9,217 bases of DNA from JAPHTQ01 sp051747405 (GTDB lineage: Bacteria; Pseudomonadota; Gammaproteobacteria; Thiohalomonadales; Thiohalomonadaceae), in contig JBNJGC010000105.1 in the NCBI GenBank assembly GCA_051747405.1, positions 1 to 9,217 on the forward strand, given 5' to 3'. Shown piece after piece: positions 1 through 7,290 of the stretch. The position numbers were made by a program, and so were the translations under genes. The notes under the pieces were generated by a model. It did not search any database, was not told where the DNA came from, and was given only the letters and a program-made list of their open reading frames with translations. How positions within the stretch are numbered: the first letter of the stretch is position 1; the number at the start of each line of letters is the position of its first letter.

Positions 1-50
1 CCGTTTACGACGCCAGCCCGCAAATACCTAGCCCTCAATGGAATTGCACC

Positions 51-1379
51 ATGTCAGATAAGATCCCCCGTGTCGGTTTCGTCAGCCTCGGTTGCCCCAA
101 GGCCACGGTCGATGCCGAGCGCATCCTCACCCAGTTACGCGCTGAGGGCTACCTCATCTCCCCCAGCTATGCCGATGCCGACCTGGTGGTAGTCAACACC
201 TGCGGCTTTATCGATGCCGCGGTGGAGGAGTCACTGGAGACCATCGGCGAGGCGCTGGCGGAGAATGGCCGGGTGATCGTCACCGGCTGCCTCGGTGCCA
301 AGGAGGGGGTGGTGCAGAGCGCCCACCCGCAGGTATTGGCGGTCACCGGCCCCGACTCCCTGGAAGCGGTGATGGCGGTGGTACACAACCACCTGCCGCC
401 GCAGCATAACCCCTTCACCGATCTGGTGCCGGAGAGCGGCATCAAGCTCACCCCGCGCCACTACGCCTACATCAAGATCGCCGAAGGGTGTAACCAGCAG
501 TGCAGCTTCTGCATCATCCCCTCCATGCGCGGCAGGCTCAAAAGCCGTCCCATCGGCGCGATCCTCGAAGAGGCGGAGAAGCTGGTCAACGACGGGGTCG
601 AGGAGCTGCTGATCGTCGCCCAGGATACCGCCGCCTACGGCGTCGACGTGAAATACCGCACCGAATTCTGGGAGGGGCGTCCACTCAAGAGCGACGTCGA
701 AACCCTGGTCAAACAGCTCGGTTCGCTCGGCGCCTGGGTACGGCTGCACTACATTTACCCCTACCCCAAAGTGGACCGGCTGGTGGAGCTGATGGCCGAG
801 GGCTACGCCCTGCCCTATCTCGATGTGCCAATGCAGCACGCCAGCCAGCGGGTGCTCAAGGCGATGCGCCGCCCCGCCGACAGCGAAAACATGCTGCGGC
901 GCATCGCAAAGTGGCGCGAGTTGATCCCGGAGATCGCCCTGCGCTCCACCTTCATCGTCGGCTTTCCGGGGGAGACCGAGGCCGAGTTCGAGGCGTTGCT
1001 GCAGTTCTTGCGCGAGGCGCGGCTCGACCGCGCCGGTGCCTTCGCCTACTCTGCGGTGGAGGGGGCCATGGCGAACAAACTCCCCGACCCGCTGTCGGAG
1101 GAGGTGAAGCAGGAGCGGCTGGAGCGCTTCATGGCGGTGCAGAGCGCCATCAGCGCCGAAAAGCTGCAACAACGCGTGGGCAATAGCTACACCGTGATCA
1201 TCGACGCGGTGGAGGGCGACAACGCCATCGGTCGCAGCTACGCCGAGGCGCCGGAGATCGACGGCGTGGTGGTGATCGAAAACGCCGCCCACCTTGAGCC
1301 CGGCGATGCGGTGGATGCCATCATCACCGCCGCCGACGAGCACGACCTCTATGCCCGCATCGACCCTACCGCTGACTGA
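51..1379 (+). CDS. rimO: Ribosomal protein S12 methylthiotransferase RimO
   Basis: Radical-SAM enzyme that adds a methylthio group to the beta-carbon of the conserved aspartate of ribosomal protein S12 in the cytoplasm (family knowledge). The 442-residue length is normal for RimO. An N-terminal MTTase domain carries the three cysteines for the auxiliary Fe-S cluster (C15 in SLGCPKA, C51 in VNTCGF, C80 in TGCLGAKEG). The radical-SAM CxxxCxxC motif is C147, C151 and C154 in EGCNQQCSFCIIPSMRG. A TRAM-like beta-barrel occupies roughly residues 375-442. The SLGCPKA/VNTCGFI/GCNQQCSFCIIP combination separates RimO from its relative MiaB. The ATG at 51 has only a weak GGA upstream, but it places the SLGC motif at the usual distance from the N terminus and no better start is visible. 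The diguanylate cyclase gene follows after 44 nt on the same strand, with no terminator seen between them, so they may be co-transcribed. Confidence 0.96.
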   Translation: MSDKIPRVGFVSLGCPKATVDAERILTQLRAEGYLISPSYADADLVVVNTCGFIDAAVEESLETIGEALAENGRVIVTGCLGAKEGVVQSAHPQVLAVTGPDSLEAVMAVVHNHLPPQHNPFTDLVPESGIKLTPRHYAYIKIAEGCNQQCSFCIIPSMRGRLKSRPIGAILEEAEKLVNDGVEELLIVAQDTAAYGVDVKYRTEFWEGRPLKSDVETLVKQLGSLGAWVRLHYIYPYPKVDRLVELMAEGYALPYLDVPMQHASQRVLKAMRRPADSENMLRRIAKWRELIPEIALRSTFIVGFPGETEAEFEALLQFLREARLDRAGAFAYSAVEGAMANKLPDPLSEEVKQERLERFMAVQSAISAEKLQQRVGNSYTVIIDAVEGDNAIGRSYAEAPEIDGVVVIENAAHLEPGDAVDAIITAADEHDLYARIDPTAD

Positions 1380-1387
1380 CTCTCACC

Positions 1388-1399
1388 CCGCCGCGGCGG
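1388..1399. repeat. 12-bp perfect GC palindrome between rimO and the GGDEF gene
   Basis: CCGCCGCGGCGG reads the same on both strands and lies just after the rimO stop. No T-run follows, so it does not look like an intrinsic terminator. It could form a small hairpin in a rimO-GGDEF transcript or be chance in GC-rich DNA. Confidence 0.35.
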
Positions 1400-1423
1400 T
1401 GGCTGGTGTTGCAAGGAGATACT

Positions 1424-2689
1424 ATGGCTGAACAGCAGGAGCGCATGTCACGACTGCTCGAAGCGGCAGTGGAGCAGTCCTATAATGCGGTGCTGATCAC
1501 CGATGCCGAGCTCGATGCAGGCCCCCATATCATCTATGTCAACCCCGCCTTCTGCGAGATGACCGGCTACCGGCGCGAGGAGCTGCTCGGTGAAACGCCG
1601 CAGATCCTGCAGGGGCCGCGGACCGACCGGGAGATGCTCTCCCGCCTGCGCCGGAACCTTGAGCAGGGGAAGGCCTTTCAGGGCCAGACCGTCAACTACC
1701 GCAAGGATGGCAAACCCTACCAGGTGCAGTGGCAGATCACCCCGCTGGATGCCGATGGCAGCGGCCAGACCACCCACTATGTCTCGGTCCAACAGGATGT
1801 GACAGAACGGGAGTACAACAGCGAGCAGATGCAGCTTCTCTCCACCGCCATGGAGGTCACCTCCGACACGGTCGTGGTGACCGATGCGGCGGGTAACATC
1901 GTCTACGTCAACCGCGCCTTCGAGGCGCAGACCGGCTACCGGCGCGAAGAGGTGCTGGGAAAGAGCCCGAGCATTCTCAAGTCCGGCGAGCACGACGCGA
2001 GCTTCTACGAGCGTCTATGGGACTGTATTACCGCCGGCGAGACCTTCCGCGCCACCTTCACCGAGCGAGCCCGCGACGGACGGCGCTTCTACCAGGAGCA
2101 GACCATCACCCCGGTCAAGGGCGAGGGCGATCTCATCACCCACTTTGTCGCCACCGGCAAGGATATCTCCGAGCGGGTGGAGGTGGAGCGTGAGCTCAAA
2201 CGCCTGGCGACCACCGATAAATTGACTGGGATCAATAACCGTCTGCGCTTCGAACAGCTGCTGGAGAAGGAGCTCGAGCGGGGTGAGCGCTACCGCCGCC
2301 GCCTTGCCCTCATTATGTTCGATATCGACCACTTCAAGCAGGTTAACGATAACTACGGCCACGACATCGGCGACAAGGTTCTGAAGAAAATCGCCCGCGT
2401 GGTGGAGGCCAAGCTGCGCCGCCCCGACGCCTTCGCCCGCTGGGGCGGAGAGGAGTTTATGATCCTCGCCCCGGAGACCGACCTCGATGGCGCGCTGGAG
2501 CTGGCCGAGCGGTTGCGCGAAGCGGTCACCGAGGCCGATTTCGCTCCTGTGGGAAAGGTCACCGCCAGTTTCGGTGTCGCCGGCTGTCGTAACGACGATA
2601 CGCTGCGGGCGCTGGTGCGCCGCGCCGATCGTGCCCTCTACCGCGCCAAGGAGCAGGGGCGAAACCGGGTCGAGGCGGACAGTGGTTGA
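1424..2689 (+). CDS. PAS-PAS-GGDEF diguanylate cyclase
   Basis: Predicted to make cyclic di-GMP from two GTP under control of two sensory PAS domains. I chose the ATG at 1424 (421 residues) because AAGGAG lies 6-7 nt upstream; a GTG at 1406 in frame would put this ribosome-binding site inside the gene. PAS1 spans about residues 12-128 (YVNPAFCEMTGY, LQGPRTD, NYRKDG, VSVQQDVTERE). PAS2 spans about 137-252 (YVNRAFEAQTGY, ILKSGEHDASFYERLW, GKDISER). The GGDEF domain runs from about 255 to 420. It has an active-type GGEEF signature (341-345), the metal-binding FDIDHFKQVND segment (299-309) and an RxxD product-inhibition site (RRPD, 332-335) five residues before GGEEF, so catalysis and feedback inhibition both look intact. 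No transmembrane segment or EAL domain is present, so it should be cytoplasmic. The ligands of the PAS domains cannot be told from sequence. Confidence 0.93.
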   Translation: MAEQQERMSRLLEAAVEQSYNAVLITDAELDAGPHIIYVNPAFCEMTGYRREELLGETPQILQGPRTDREMLSRLRRNLEQGKAFQGQTVNYRKDGKPYQVQWQITPLDADGSGQTTHYVSVQQDVTEREYNSEQMQLLSTAMEVTSDTVVVTDAAGNIVYVNRAFEAQTGYRREEVLGKSPSILKSGEHDASFYERLWDCITAGETFRATFTERARDGRRFYQEQTITPVKGEGDLITHFVATGKDISERVEVERELKRLATTDKLTGINNRLRFEQLLEKELERGERYRRRLALIMFDIDHFKQVNDNYGHDIGDKVLKKIARVVEAKLRRPDAFARWGGEEFMILAPETDLDGALELAERLREAVTEADFAPVGKVTASFGVAGCRNDDTLRALVRRADRALYRAKEQGRNRVEADSG

Positions 2690-2901
2690 GACCTGACGGA
2701 TTGGCTAAAGTGTGGCGCAGTACCGACCGACATAGAGCAGAGGGGGCGGGAGAGCTTTTGATCGGGATCAACGGCGCGGGCGCCACTGTCGGCCTATACT
2801 GTCTGCTCTCGGCGACACGCTCGGCCTATCCAACGCCCACACCTTGGATGGCCACCCACATGGTACGCCTAATTTAGAATAACAATCCTGGAGTCACTGG
2901 C
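2690..2901. other. Intergenic gap with two adjacent short dyads
   Basis: This 212-nt gap precedes the chemoreceptor gene. It holds a GATC dyad, TTGATC-GG-GATCAA (2758-2771), followed at once by GGCGC-GG-GCGCC (2773-2784). A TATACT hexamer at 2795-2800 resembles a -10 box but has no convincing -35 partner. A 9-nt direct repeat TCGGCCTAT occurs at 2790-2798 and 2821-2829. No small ORF with a good ribosome-binding site and no T-tailed terminator was seen. The promoter of the chemoreceptor gene probably lies here, but I cannot fix its position. Confidence 0.4.
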
Positions 2902-4851
2902 ATGAGAGAGAAAATCGCGCACATCATTCAGGCGATCCTGAGCGCCATGGGGCTGCGCAGCATCGACAAGCAGTACTTCTTCTCCTACGCGCTCATCTTC
3001 ACCTTCGCCGCCATCGTCGCCGCCTCGCTCTACATGACAGACAACAACGACGCGGCCGGTATCAACCTCGCCGGCGCCCAGCGTATGCTCAGCCAGCGGG
3101 TGGCAAAAGAGGCGCTGCTGGCCGGGCAGGGGGTCGGGCAGGAGCAGACCGTGCGTGAGACCATCGCCCAGTTCGAGCGTGCCCACCGGGCGCTACTCGA
3201 GGGGGACGCGGAGCTTGGCGTCAGCGCCGTCGAGGATAGCGAGGTGCGGCAGCAACTGCAGCATGTCGAGGGGTTGTGGCGCGAGTATAAGCAGAGCATC
3301 AACGGCTACCTCCAACAACCGCAGCAGGACTCCCTGCAAGCCATTCAGGCGCAGTCCCCACAGGTACTCAAAGAGATGAACCGCGCCGTGGGGATGCTGG
3401 AGAGCCTGGCGCAGGCGCGGGTGGATGGGCAGAAGCGCATCGCGCTGATGATGACCATCGGTATCCTGCTGCTGGTTACCTTCGGTCGCATGTTCGGTAT
3501 GACCGTATTGATGGGGCAGCTCAACCGCCTGCGCGAAAACCTGACCCATGTGGGCGCCGGGGACTTCTCCCACAGCCTGACGATCGACAACCCCGATAAC
3601 GAGATCGGCGAGATCTTCACCGCCTACAACCAGATGGTGGGGCAGATGGATCGCATGGTCGGGGGCGTCAGCCGGGCCACCGCGCAGGTCAGCGCCACCG
3701 TCGACCGTGTGGCCCAGGATCTGGAGGAGACCACCCGCGGGGTCAAGGAGCAGAGCAGCGAGATCGACCAGGTTGCCACGGCGATGAACGAGATGGCCGC
3801 CACCGTACAGGAAGTGGCCGACAACACCTCGCGCACCGCCGAATCGGCCAGCAGCGCCCAGGAGGAGGCCGAGGGCGGGCAACGCTCCGTGGCGGGTACC
3901 ACGCAGAGTATCGACACCCTGGCCAAGCGTATCGAACAGGCCGCTGATGTAATGAACGCGCTGGAGCAGGATAGCCAGGAGGTGGGTAAGGTGCTGACCG
4001 TGATCAGCGGTATCGCCGAACAGACCAACCTGCTGGCGCTCAACGCCGCCATCGAGGCGGCCCGCGCCGGTGAGCAGGGCCGCGGTTTTGCCGTGGTGGC
4101 CGATGAGGTGCGCACCCTGGCGCAGCGGACCCAAACGTCCACCGAAGAGATCCGCGGGATTATCGAACGACTCCAGAGCCAGTCGAGCAAGGCTGCGCAG
4201 ATGATGGCCGAAAGCCGGACTCAGGCCCAGGAGAGTGTGGACCACACCAACGAGTCGAGCGAGGTGCTCAATAAGATCGTCGATGCCATCGCCACCATCA
4301 CCGACATGAGCAACCAGATCGCCACCGCCGCTGAACAGCAGAGCCACGTCGCCGGTGAGATGGATCGCAGCATCACCCGTATCGCCGGTGTCGCCGAAGG
4401 GACGACCCACACCGCCGACACCACCATGCGCGCCACCGAAGAGATCCATGAGCATATGGACACGTTGCGCGACCTTATCAGCCACTTTAAAACCAATGTG
4501 CACGGTGCCGACCTCTCCGCCGCCAAGACCGCGCACTTGGCATGGAAGGGCAAGCTGCGCTCCTACCTCGATGGCAAGGGCGGGCTGACCCGTGAGCAGG
4601 CGGTTTCACACCGCGACTGTGTACTGGGTAAGTGGTACTTCGGCGAGGGGCTGGAGAAGTACGGCGATATGCCCGAGATGCGTGAGCTCGACGGCCCCCA
4701 CGCCAAACTCCACGAGTTGATCAAGAATATCATCAACCTAAAGGAGGCCGGACGCGATGATGAGGCCGAGCAGGAGTACCTCAAGATCGGCCCCCTGTCG
4801 CGGGAGATCGTCGAGCTGCTTGAGACCATCGAGGAGAAGAGCGCCCGATAG
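2902..4851 (+). CDS. Methyl-accepting chemotaxis protein with PilJ-like sensor and CZB domain
   Basis: Membrane chemoreceptor expected to control a CheA kinase. The 649 residues show, in order: TM1 about 25-45; a periplasmic helical domain 46-180 opening with AGAQRMLSQRVAKEALL (57-73), the signature of PilJ/NarX-type N-terminal domains; TM2 about 180-204; a HAMP linker about 199-255; and a long signalling coiled coil whose hairpin tip is EQTNLLALNAAIEAARAGEQGRGFAVVADEVR (373-404; given here as the diagnostic block EQTNLLALNAAIEAAR followed by GRGFAVVADEVR). A CZB domain (about 540-645) ends the protein, with likely zinc ligands H545 (HLAW), C573 (CVLGKWY), H600 and H604. CZB domains are linked in the literature to zinc or oxidant sensing. 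The start ATG has GGAG 8 nt upstream. The gene stands apart from any che cluster and next to a diguanylate cyclase gene. No C-terminal CheR/CheB-tethering pentapeptide is seen. The exact ligand is unknown. Confidence 0.93.
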   Translation: MREKIAHIIQAILSAMGLRSIDKQYFFSYALIFTFAAIVAASLYMTDNNDAAGINLAGAQRMLSQRVAKEALLAGQGVGQEQTVRETIAQFERAHRALLEGDAELGVSAVEDSEVRQQLQHVEGLWREYKQSINGYLQQPQQDSLQAIQAQSPQVLKEMNRAVGMLESLAQARVDGQKRIALMMTIGILLLVTFGRMFGMTVLMGQLNRLRENLTHVGAGDFSHSLTIDNPDNEIGEIFTAYNQMVGQMDRMVGGVSRATAQVSATVDRVAQDLEETTRGVKEQSSEIDQVATAMNEMAATVQEVADNTSRTAESASSAQEEAEGGQRSVAGTTQSIDTLAKRIEQAADVMNALEQDSQEVGKVLTVISGIAEQTNLLALNAAIEAARAGEQGRGFAVVADEVRTLAQRTQTSTEEIRGIIERLQSQSSKAAQMMAESRTQAQESVDHTNESSEVLNKIVDAIATITDMSNQIATAAEQQSHVAGEMDRSITRIAGVAEGTTHTADTTMRATEEIHEHMDTLRDLISHFKTNVHGADLSAAKTAHLAWKGKLRSYLDGKGGLTREQAVSHRDCVLGKWYFGEGLEKYGDMPEMRELDGPHAKLHELIKNIINLKEAGRDDEAEQEYLKIGPLSREIVELLETIEEKSAR

Positions 4852-4914
4852 GAGGAGGGTAAGGCGGCGCTATGAGCCCCTCGTTGCACGATACGCTTCG
4901 CCCGCAGCCCGGAC

Positions 4915-4947
4915 AAAAAAAACCCGCCGAAAGGCGGGTTTCTTTTT
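4915..4947. terminator. Bidirectional intrinsic terminator between the chemoreceptor gene and ectC
   Basis: An 8-bp perfect stem, AACCCGCC (4921-4928) and GGCGGGTT (4933-4940), encloses a GAAA tetraloop. On the + strand it is followed by TCTTTTT. On the - strand it is followed by eight T residues (the A-run at 4915-4922, partly overlapping the stem). It can therefore end both the + strand chemoreceptor transcript and the - strand ectABC transcript; the better T-tract serves the ect side. Confidence 0.9.
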
Positions 4948-4963
4948 GCGCCGTTGCGGTATT

Positions 4964-5389
4964 TTAGCTGAAACGGGCCTTGTCGTAGAGATCCTGATGC
5001 GGGTGTGGGGCGTAGGCGCCGTCGGCATCGTGCATCTCCCGACCGGTGACCGGCGGGTTGAAGGTGCAGATGAGGCGCATATCCTCGCTACCGCCACGCA
5101 GCAGGTGCTCGTCGTTGTCGTTGAGCAGGTACATGGTGCCGTCCTTGATCGGGTGGATCTTGCCGGTCTTGAGGTCTTCGATCTCGCCGTCTCCGGCGAC
5201 ACAGTAGACCGCCTCCATGTGGTGCTTGTACCAGATGTGGGTCTCGGTACCCGCCTTGATAATGGTCTCGTGGAAGGAGAATCCCACGGCGTCGTCGTTG
5301 AGGACGAAGCGGCGGCTAACCCAGTTGCCGTTCTCCGCTTCGACCTCGCGCTCGGTACCGCGAATCTCGTCGAGGGTGCGAACGATCAT
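4964..5389 (-). CDS. ectC: L-ectoine synthase EctC
   Basis: Cupin-fold enzyme that closes N-gamma-acetyl-2,4-diaminobutyrate into ectoine with loss of water, the last step of ectoine synthesis in the cytoplasm. The 141 residues match the usual size. Metal ligands known from studied EctC proteins (Glu, Tyr, His) are present as E59 in KHHMEAVYCV, Y87 in GTMYLL and H95 in DEHLL. Other family blocks are MIVRTLDE at the N terminus, GFSFHETIIKAGTET, and FNPPVTGREMHDADGAY near the C terminus. Its ATG overlaps the ectB TGA as ATGA (5386-5389), and GGGAG lies 6 nt upstream, so translation is probably coupled. It is the last gene of the operon: the transcript runs into the bidirectional terminator, and no ectD hydroxylase follows, so 5-hydroxyectoine would need a gene elsewhere. 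Confidence 0.97.
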   Translation of the reverse strand: MIVRTLDEIRGTEREVEAENGNWVSRRFVLNDDAVGFSFHETIIKAGTETHIWYKHHMEAVYCVAGDGEIEDLKTGKIHPIKDGTMYLLNDNDEHLLRGGSEDMRLICTFNPPVTGREMHDADGAYAPHPHQDLYDKARFS

Positions 5390-6666
5390 GCGGCGCTCCC
5401 CCCCTTGCGGGCCAAGTCGCTGCGCTCGAGCACGGCGCCGATGGCCTTGTCGATGATTTCGATCCCCTCGCGCAGGGTATCCTCCTCGATGGTCAGGGCC
5501 GGCAGGAACTTGACCACATCGTCGTCGGCACCGGCCAGCTCGATGATCAGCTTGTTGTCGAAGGCCTCCTTGGAGACCTCGCCGGCGAAGCCGCTGCGCG
5601 GGATATCCAGCCCCCAGACCATGCCGCGACCGCGCAGCTCCATCTCCAGCTGCGGGTACTTGTCGACGATCTTGCCCAGCTCCTCTTCCATGATCCGGCC
5701 CTTGTACTTGATCGACTCGGAGAAGTCGTCGTTCTCCCAGTAGGTCAGTGCCTGGGTGGCGGCGACGAAGGCGAGGTTGTTGCCGCGGAAGGTACCGGTG
5801 TGTTCACCCGGCTGCCACTGGTCCAACTCCGGGCGCATCAGCAGGATGGCCATGGGCAGGCCGCCGCCGATGGATTTGGACATGCAGACCATATCGGGCT
5901 TGAGGCCCGCCTCTTCGAAGCTGAAGAAGGTGCCGGTACGACCGTTGCCGACCTGAATGTCGTCGATAATGAGCAGGATGTCGAACTCGCGACACAGCTC
6001 TTCAAGCTCCTTGAGCCACTCGAAGCTGGCGACGTTGATGCCGCCCTCGCCCTGTACGGTCTCGACGATGATCGCCGCCGGCAGGTCGATACCGGAGGAG
6101 CCATCGGTGAGGAACCTGCGAAGATAGTCGATGGTGTTCACGTCCGGACCGAAGTAGCCGTCGAACGGTACCGAGTCGGCATTGTTGCGTGCACCGTAGG
6201 ACTCGTCGCGGTAGAAGTCGTTACCGGTCACCGCCAGGGCGCCCATGGTCAGACCGTGGTAGCCGTTGGTAAAGGCGATGACGTTGGAGCGGCGCTTGAC
6301 CATACGCGCCAGCTTCAGCGCGGTCTCCACGGCGTTGGTGCCGGTGGGGCCGGTGAACTGGATCTTATAGTTGAGGTTGCGCGGCGCCAGGATGGTGTCC
6401 TGAAAGCTCTGCAGGAAGTTCTTCTTGGCCACGGTGGCCTTGTCCAGGGCGTGGACGATGCCGTCGCGCTGCAGGTACTCGATCAGCGCCTCGGAGATGA
6501 TCGGGTTGTTGTGCCCGTAGTTGAGGGTACCGGCGCCGGCGAAGAAGTCGATAAAGCGGTTTTCATACTCATCATAGATGAACGACCCCTTGGCGGTGTC
6601 GAAAATCGCCGGGAAGGAGCGAACGTAGCCGCGAACTTCCGATTCCATCTCTTCAAAGATTCTCAT
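5386..6666 (-). CDS. ectB: Diaminobutyrate-2-oxoglutarate transaminase EctB
   Basis: Class III PLP-dependent aminotransferase that uses glutamate to convert aspartate 4-semialdehyde to L-2,4-diaminobutyrate, the first committed step of ectoine synthesis. The 426 residues are full length. Seen in the sequence: FFAGAGTLNYGHNNP (41-55), the phosphate-binding GPTGTNAVE (106-114), the cofactor-contacting aspartate in IIDDIQVGNGRTG (about D235), and the Schiff-base lysine K264 in CMSKSIGGGLPMA. The FFAGAGTLNYGHN block is typical of EctB and helps separate it from other diaminobutyrate or ornithine aminotransferases. GGAG lies 8 nt upstream of the ATG. The gene sits 25 nt after ectA and overlaps ectC by 4 nt, as expected for one polycistronic ectABC message. 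Confidence 0.97.
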   Translation of the reverse strand: MRIFEEMESEVRGYVRSFPAIFDTAKGSFIYDEYENRFIDFFAGAGTLNYGHNNPIISEALIEYLQRDGIVHALDKATVAKKNFLQSFQDTILAPRNLNYKIQFTGPTGTNAVETALKLARMVKRRSNVIAFTNGYHGLTMGALAVTGNDFYRDESYGARNNADSVPFDGYFGPDVNTIDYLRRFLTDGSSGIDLPAAIIVETVQGEGGINVASFEWLKELEELCREFDILLIIDDIQVGNGRTGTFFSFEEAGLKPDMVCMSKSIGGGLPMAILLMRPELDQWQPGEHTGTFRGNNLAFVAATQALTYWENDDFSESIKYKGRIMEEELGKIVDKYPQLEMELRGRGMVWGLDIPRSGFAGEVSKEAFDNKLIIELAGADDDVVKFLPALTIEEDTLREGIEIIDKAIGAVLERSDLARKGGSAA

Positions 6667-6691
6667 GATGTTTACTCCAGTTCGATAGTTG

Positions 6692-7189
6692 TTATTTCCA
6701 GGGCCCGATACGGATCAGGCGCTCCTCTTCATGTGCTTCACCGCCGAAGTGGTGTACCTCGATGAAGGTCTCTTCGTTGATTTCGGTGGCGCGTTTCTCG
6801 GCATAGCGCTGAAAGACCCGTCTCGAAGATAGATTAGACGGTGATATGGTGGTTTCCAGTGTGCTCACATCGGCACAGAACGGACGGGCCATCACATGCT
6901 CGAGCATGCGTCCGGCCAGACCCTGGCCGCGGGCCGCCTCGTCCACCGCCACTTGCCAGACGAAGAGCGTATCGCTGCGCCCGGGAATAAGGTAGGCGGA
7001 GAGAAAACCGACAAGCCGGTTATCGGCCTCGGCCACCACACAGGTGTCACGGAAGTGGCTGCAAAGCAGAAAGTAGTTGTAGCTGGAGTTTACATCCAGC
7101 GGCGGGCAGCGCTGAATCAGCTCATGCACCGCTTTACCGTCTTCCAGATTGGGCAGACGGAGTTCGATCGAGATTTCCTCAGTCATCAT
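6692..7189 (-). CDS. ectA: L-2,4-diaminobutyrate N-gamma-acetyltransferase EctA
   Basis: GNAT-family enzyme that transfers an acetyl group from acetyl-CoA to the gamma-amino group of diaminobutyrate, the second step of ectoine synthesis. About 165 residues, as usual. The acetyl-CoA pyrophosphate loop is RGQGLAG (87-93), preceded by the beta-4 segment FVWQVAVDEAA. The CPPLDVNSSYNYFLLCSHF block (28-46) is typical of EctA and lies near the substrate pocket. There are two adjacent start codons, ATG-ATG, at 7189 and 7186. The ribosome-binding AAGG is only 3 nt from the first but 6 nt from the second, so the second (164 residues, MTEEIS) is probably used more. First gene of the operon; a strong promoter and a proposed operator lie directly upstream. 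Confidence 0.95.
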   Translation of the reverse strand: MMTEEISIELRLPNLEDGKAVHELIQRCPPLDVNSSYNYFLLCSHFRDTCVVAEADNRLVGFLSAYLIPGRSDTLFVWQVAVDEAARGQGLAGRMLEHVMARPFCADVSTLETTISPSNLSSRRVFQRYAEKRATEINEETFIEVHHFGGEAHEEERLIRIGPWK

Positions 7190-7217
7190 TAACCTTAAGG
7201 GTTATGGGCTGGTAGAC

Positions 7218-7248
7218 CGTTTGTAGACAAATAGTTTGAATACAAACG
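7218..7248. promoter_or_regulatory. Proposed EctR operator: tandem TTTG-N4-CAAA boxes in the ectA leader
   Basis: Two palindromes of the same form lie side by side: TTTGTAGACAAA (7220-7231) and TTTGAATACAAA (7235-7246), centre to centre 15 bp. The pair is also one larger dyad about position 7233: outer arms CGTTTGTA (7218-7225) and TACAAACG (7241-7248) match perfectly, and the inner CAAA-TAG-TTTG (7228-7238) shares the same centre. It lies just downstream of the predicted ectA transcription start (about +8 to +38), where a bound dimer pair could block RNA polymerase. Size and symmetry suit winged-helix MarR dimers, and a MarR-family gene lies next door. Binding is inferred, not shown. Confidence 0.7.
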
Positions 7249-7260
7249 ATTCAGTTAGCT

Positions 7261-7290
7261 ATTATAGGGCTTAGAACTCGCCGATTTCAA
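7261..7290 (-). promoter_or_regulatory. Sigma-70-type promoter of ectABC
   Basis: Read on the - strand, TTGAAA (7290-7285) is followed after 18 nt by a perfect TATAAT (7266-7261). Transcription should start near 7254-7256, giving a leader of about 70 nt to the ectA start. A 15-bp imperfect dyad, CCGATTTCAAGTCGG (7281-7295, six of seven pairs), overlaps the -35 hexamer and could be a further regulatory site or chance. Confidence 0.75.

Noticed and set aside
231..1343. Long open frame (370 codons) on the - strand opposite rimO
   Set aside because: It is antisense to a full-length RimO with all its cysteine motifs; the translation is low-complexity His/Gly/Val-rich with no family motif, as expected from GC-rich codon bias.
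2795..2800. TATACT as a -10 box for the chemoreceptor gene
   Set aside because: No -35-like hexamer lies 16-18 nt upstream (the sequence there is GC-rich), so it was not called as a promoter.
3193..4536. Long open frame (447 codons) on the - strand opposite the chemoreceptor gene
   Set aside because: Antisense to the conserved signalling domain; its sequence is His/Gly/Leu-rich and repetitive, without recognisable domains or a ribosome-binding site.
5800..6765. Long + strand frame across ectB and the end of ectA
   Set aside because: It spans two genes on the opposite strand and lacks family motifs; it is a codon-bias shadow.
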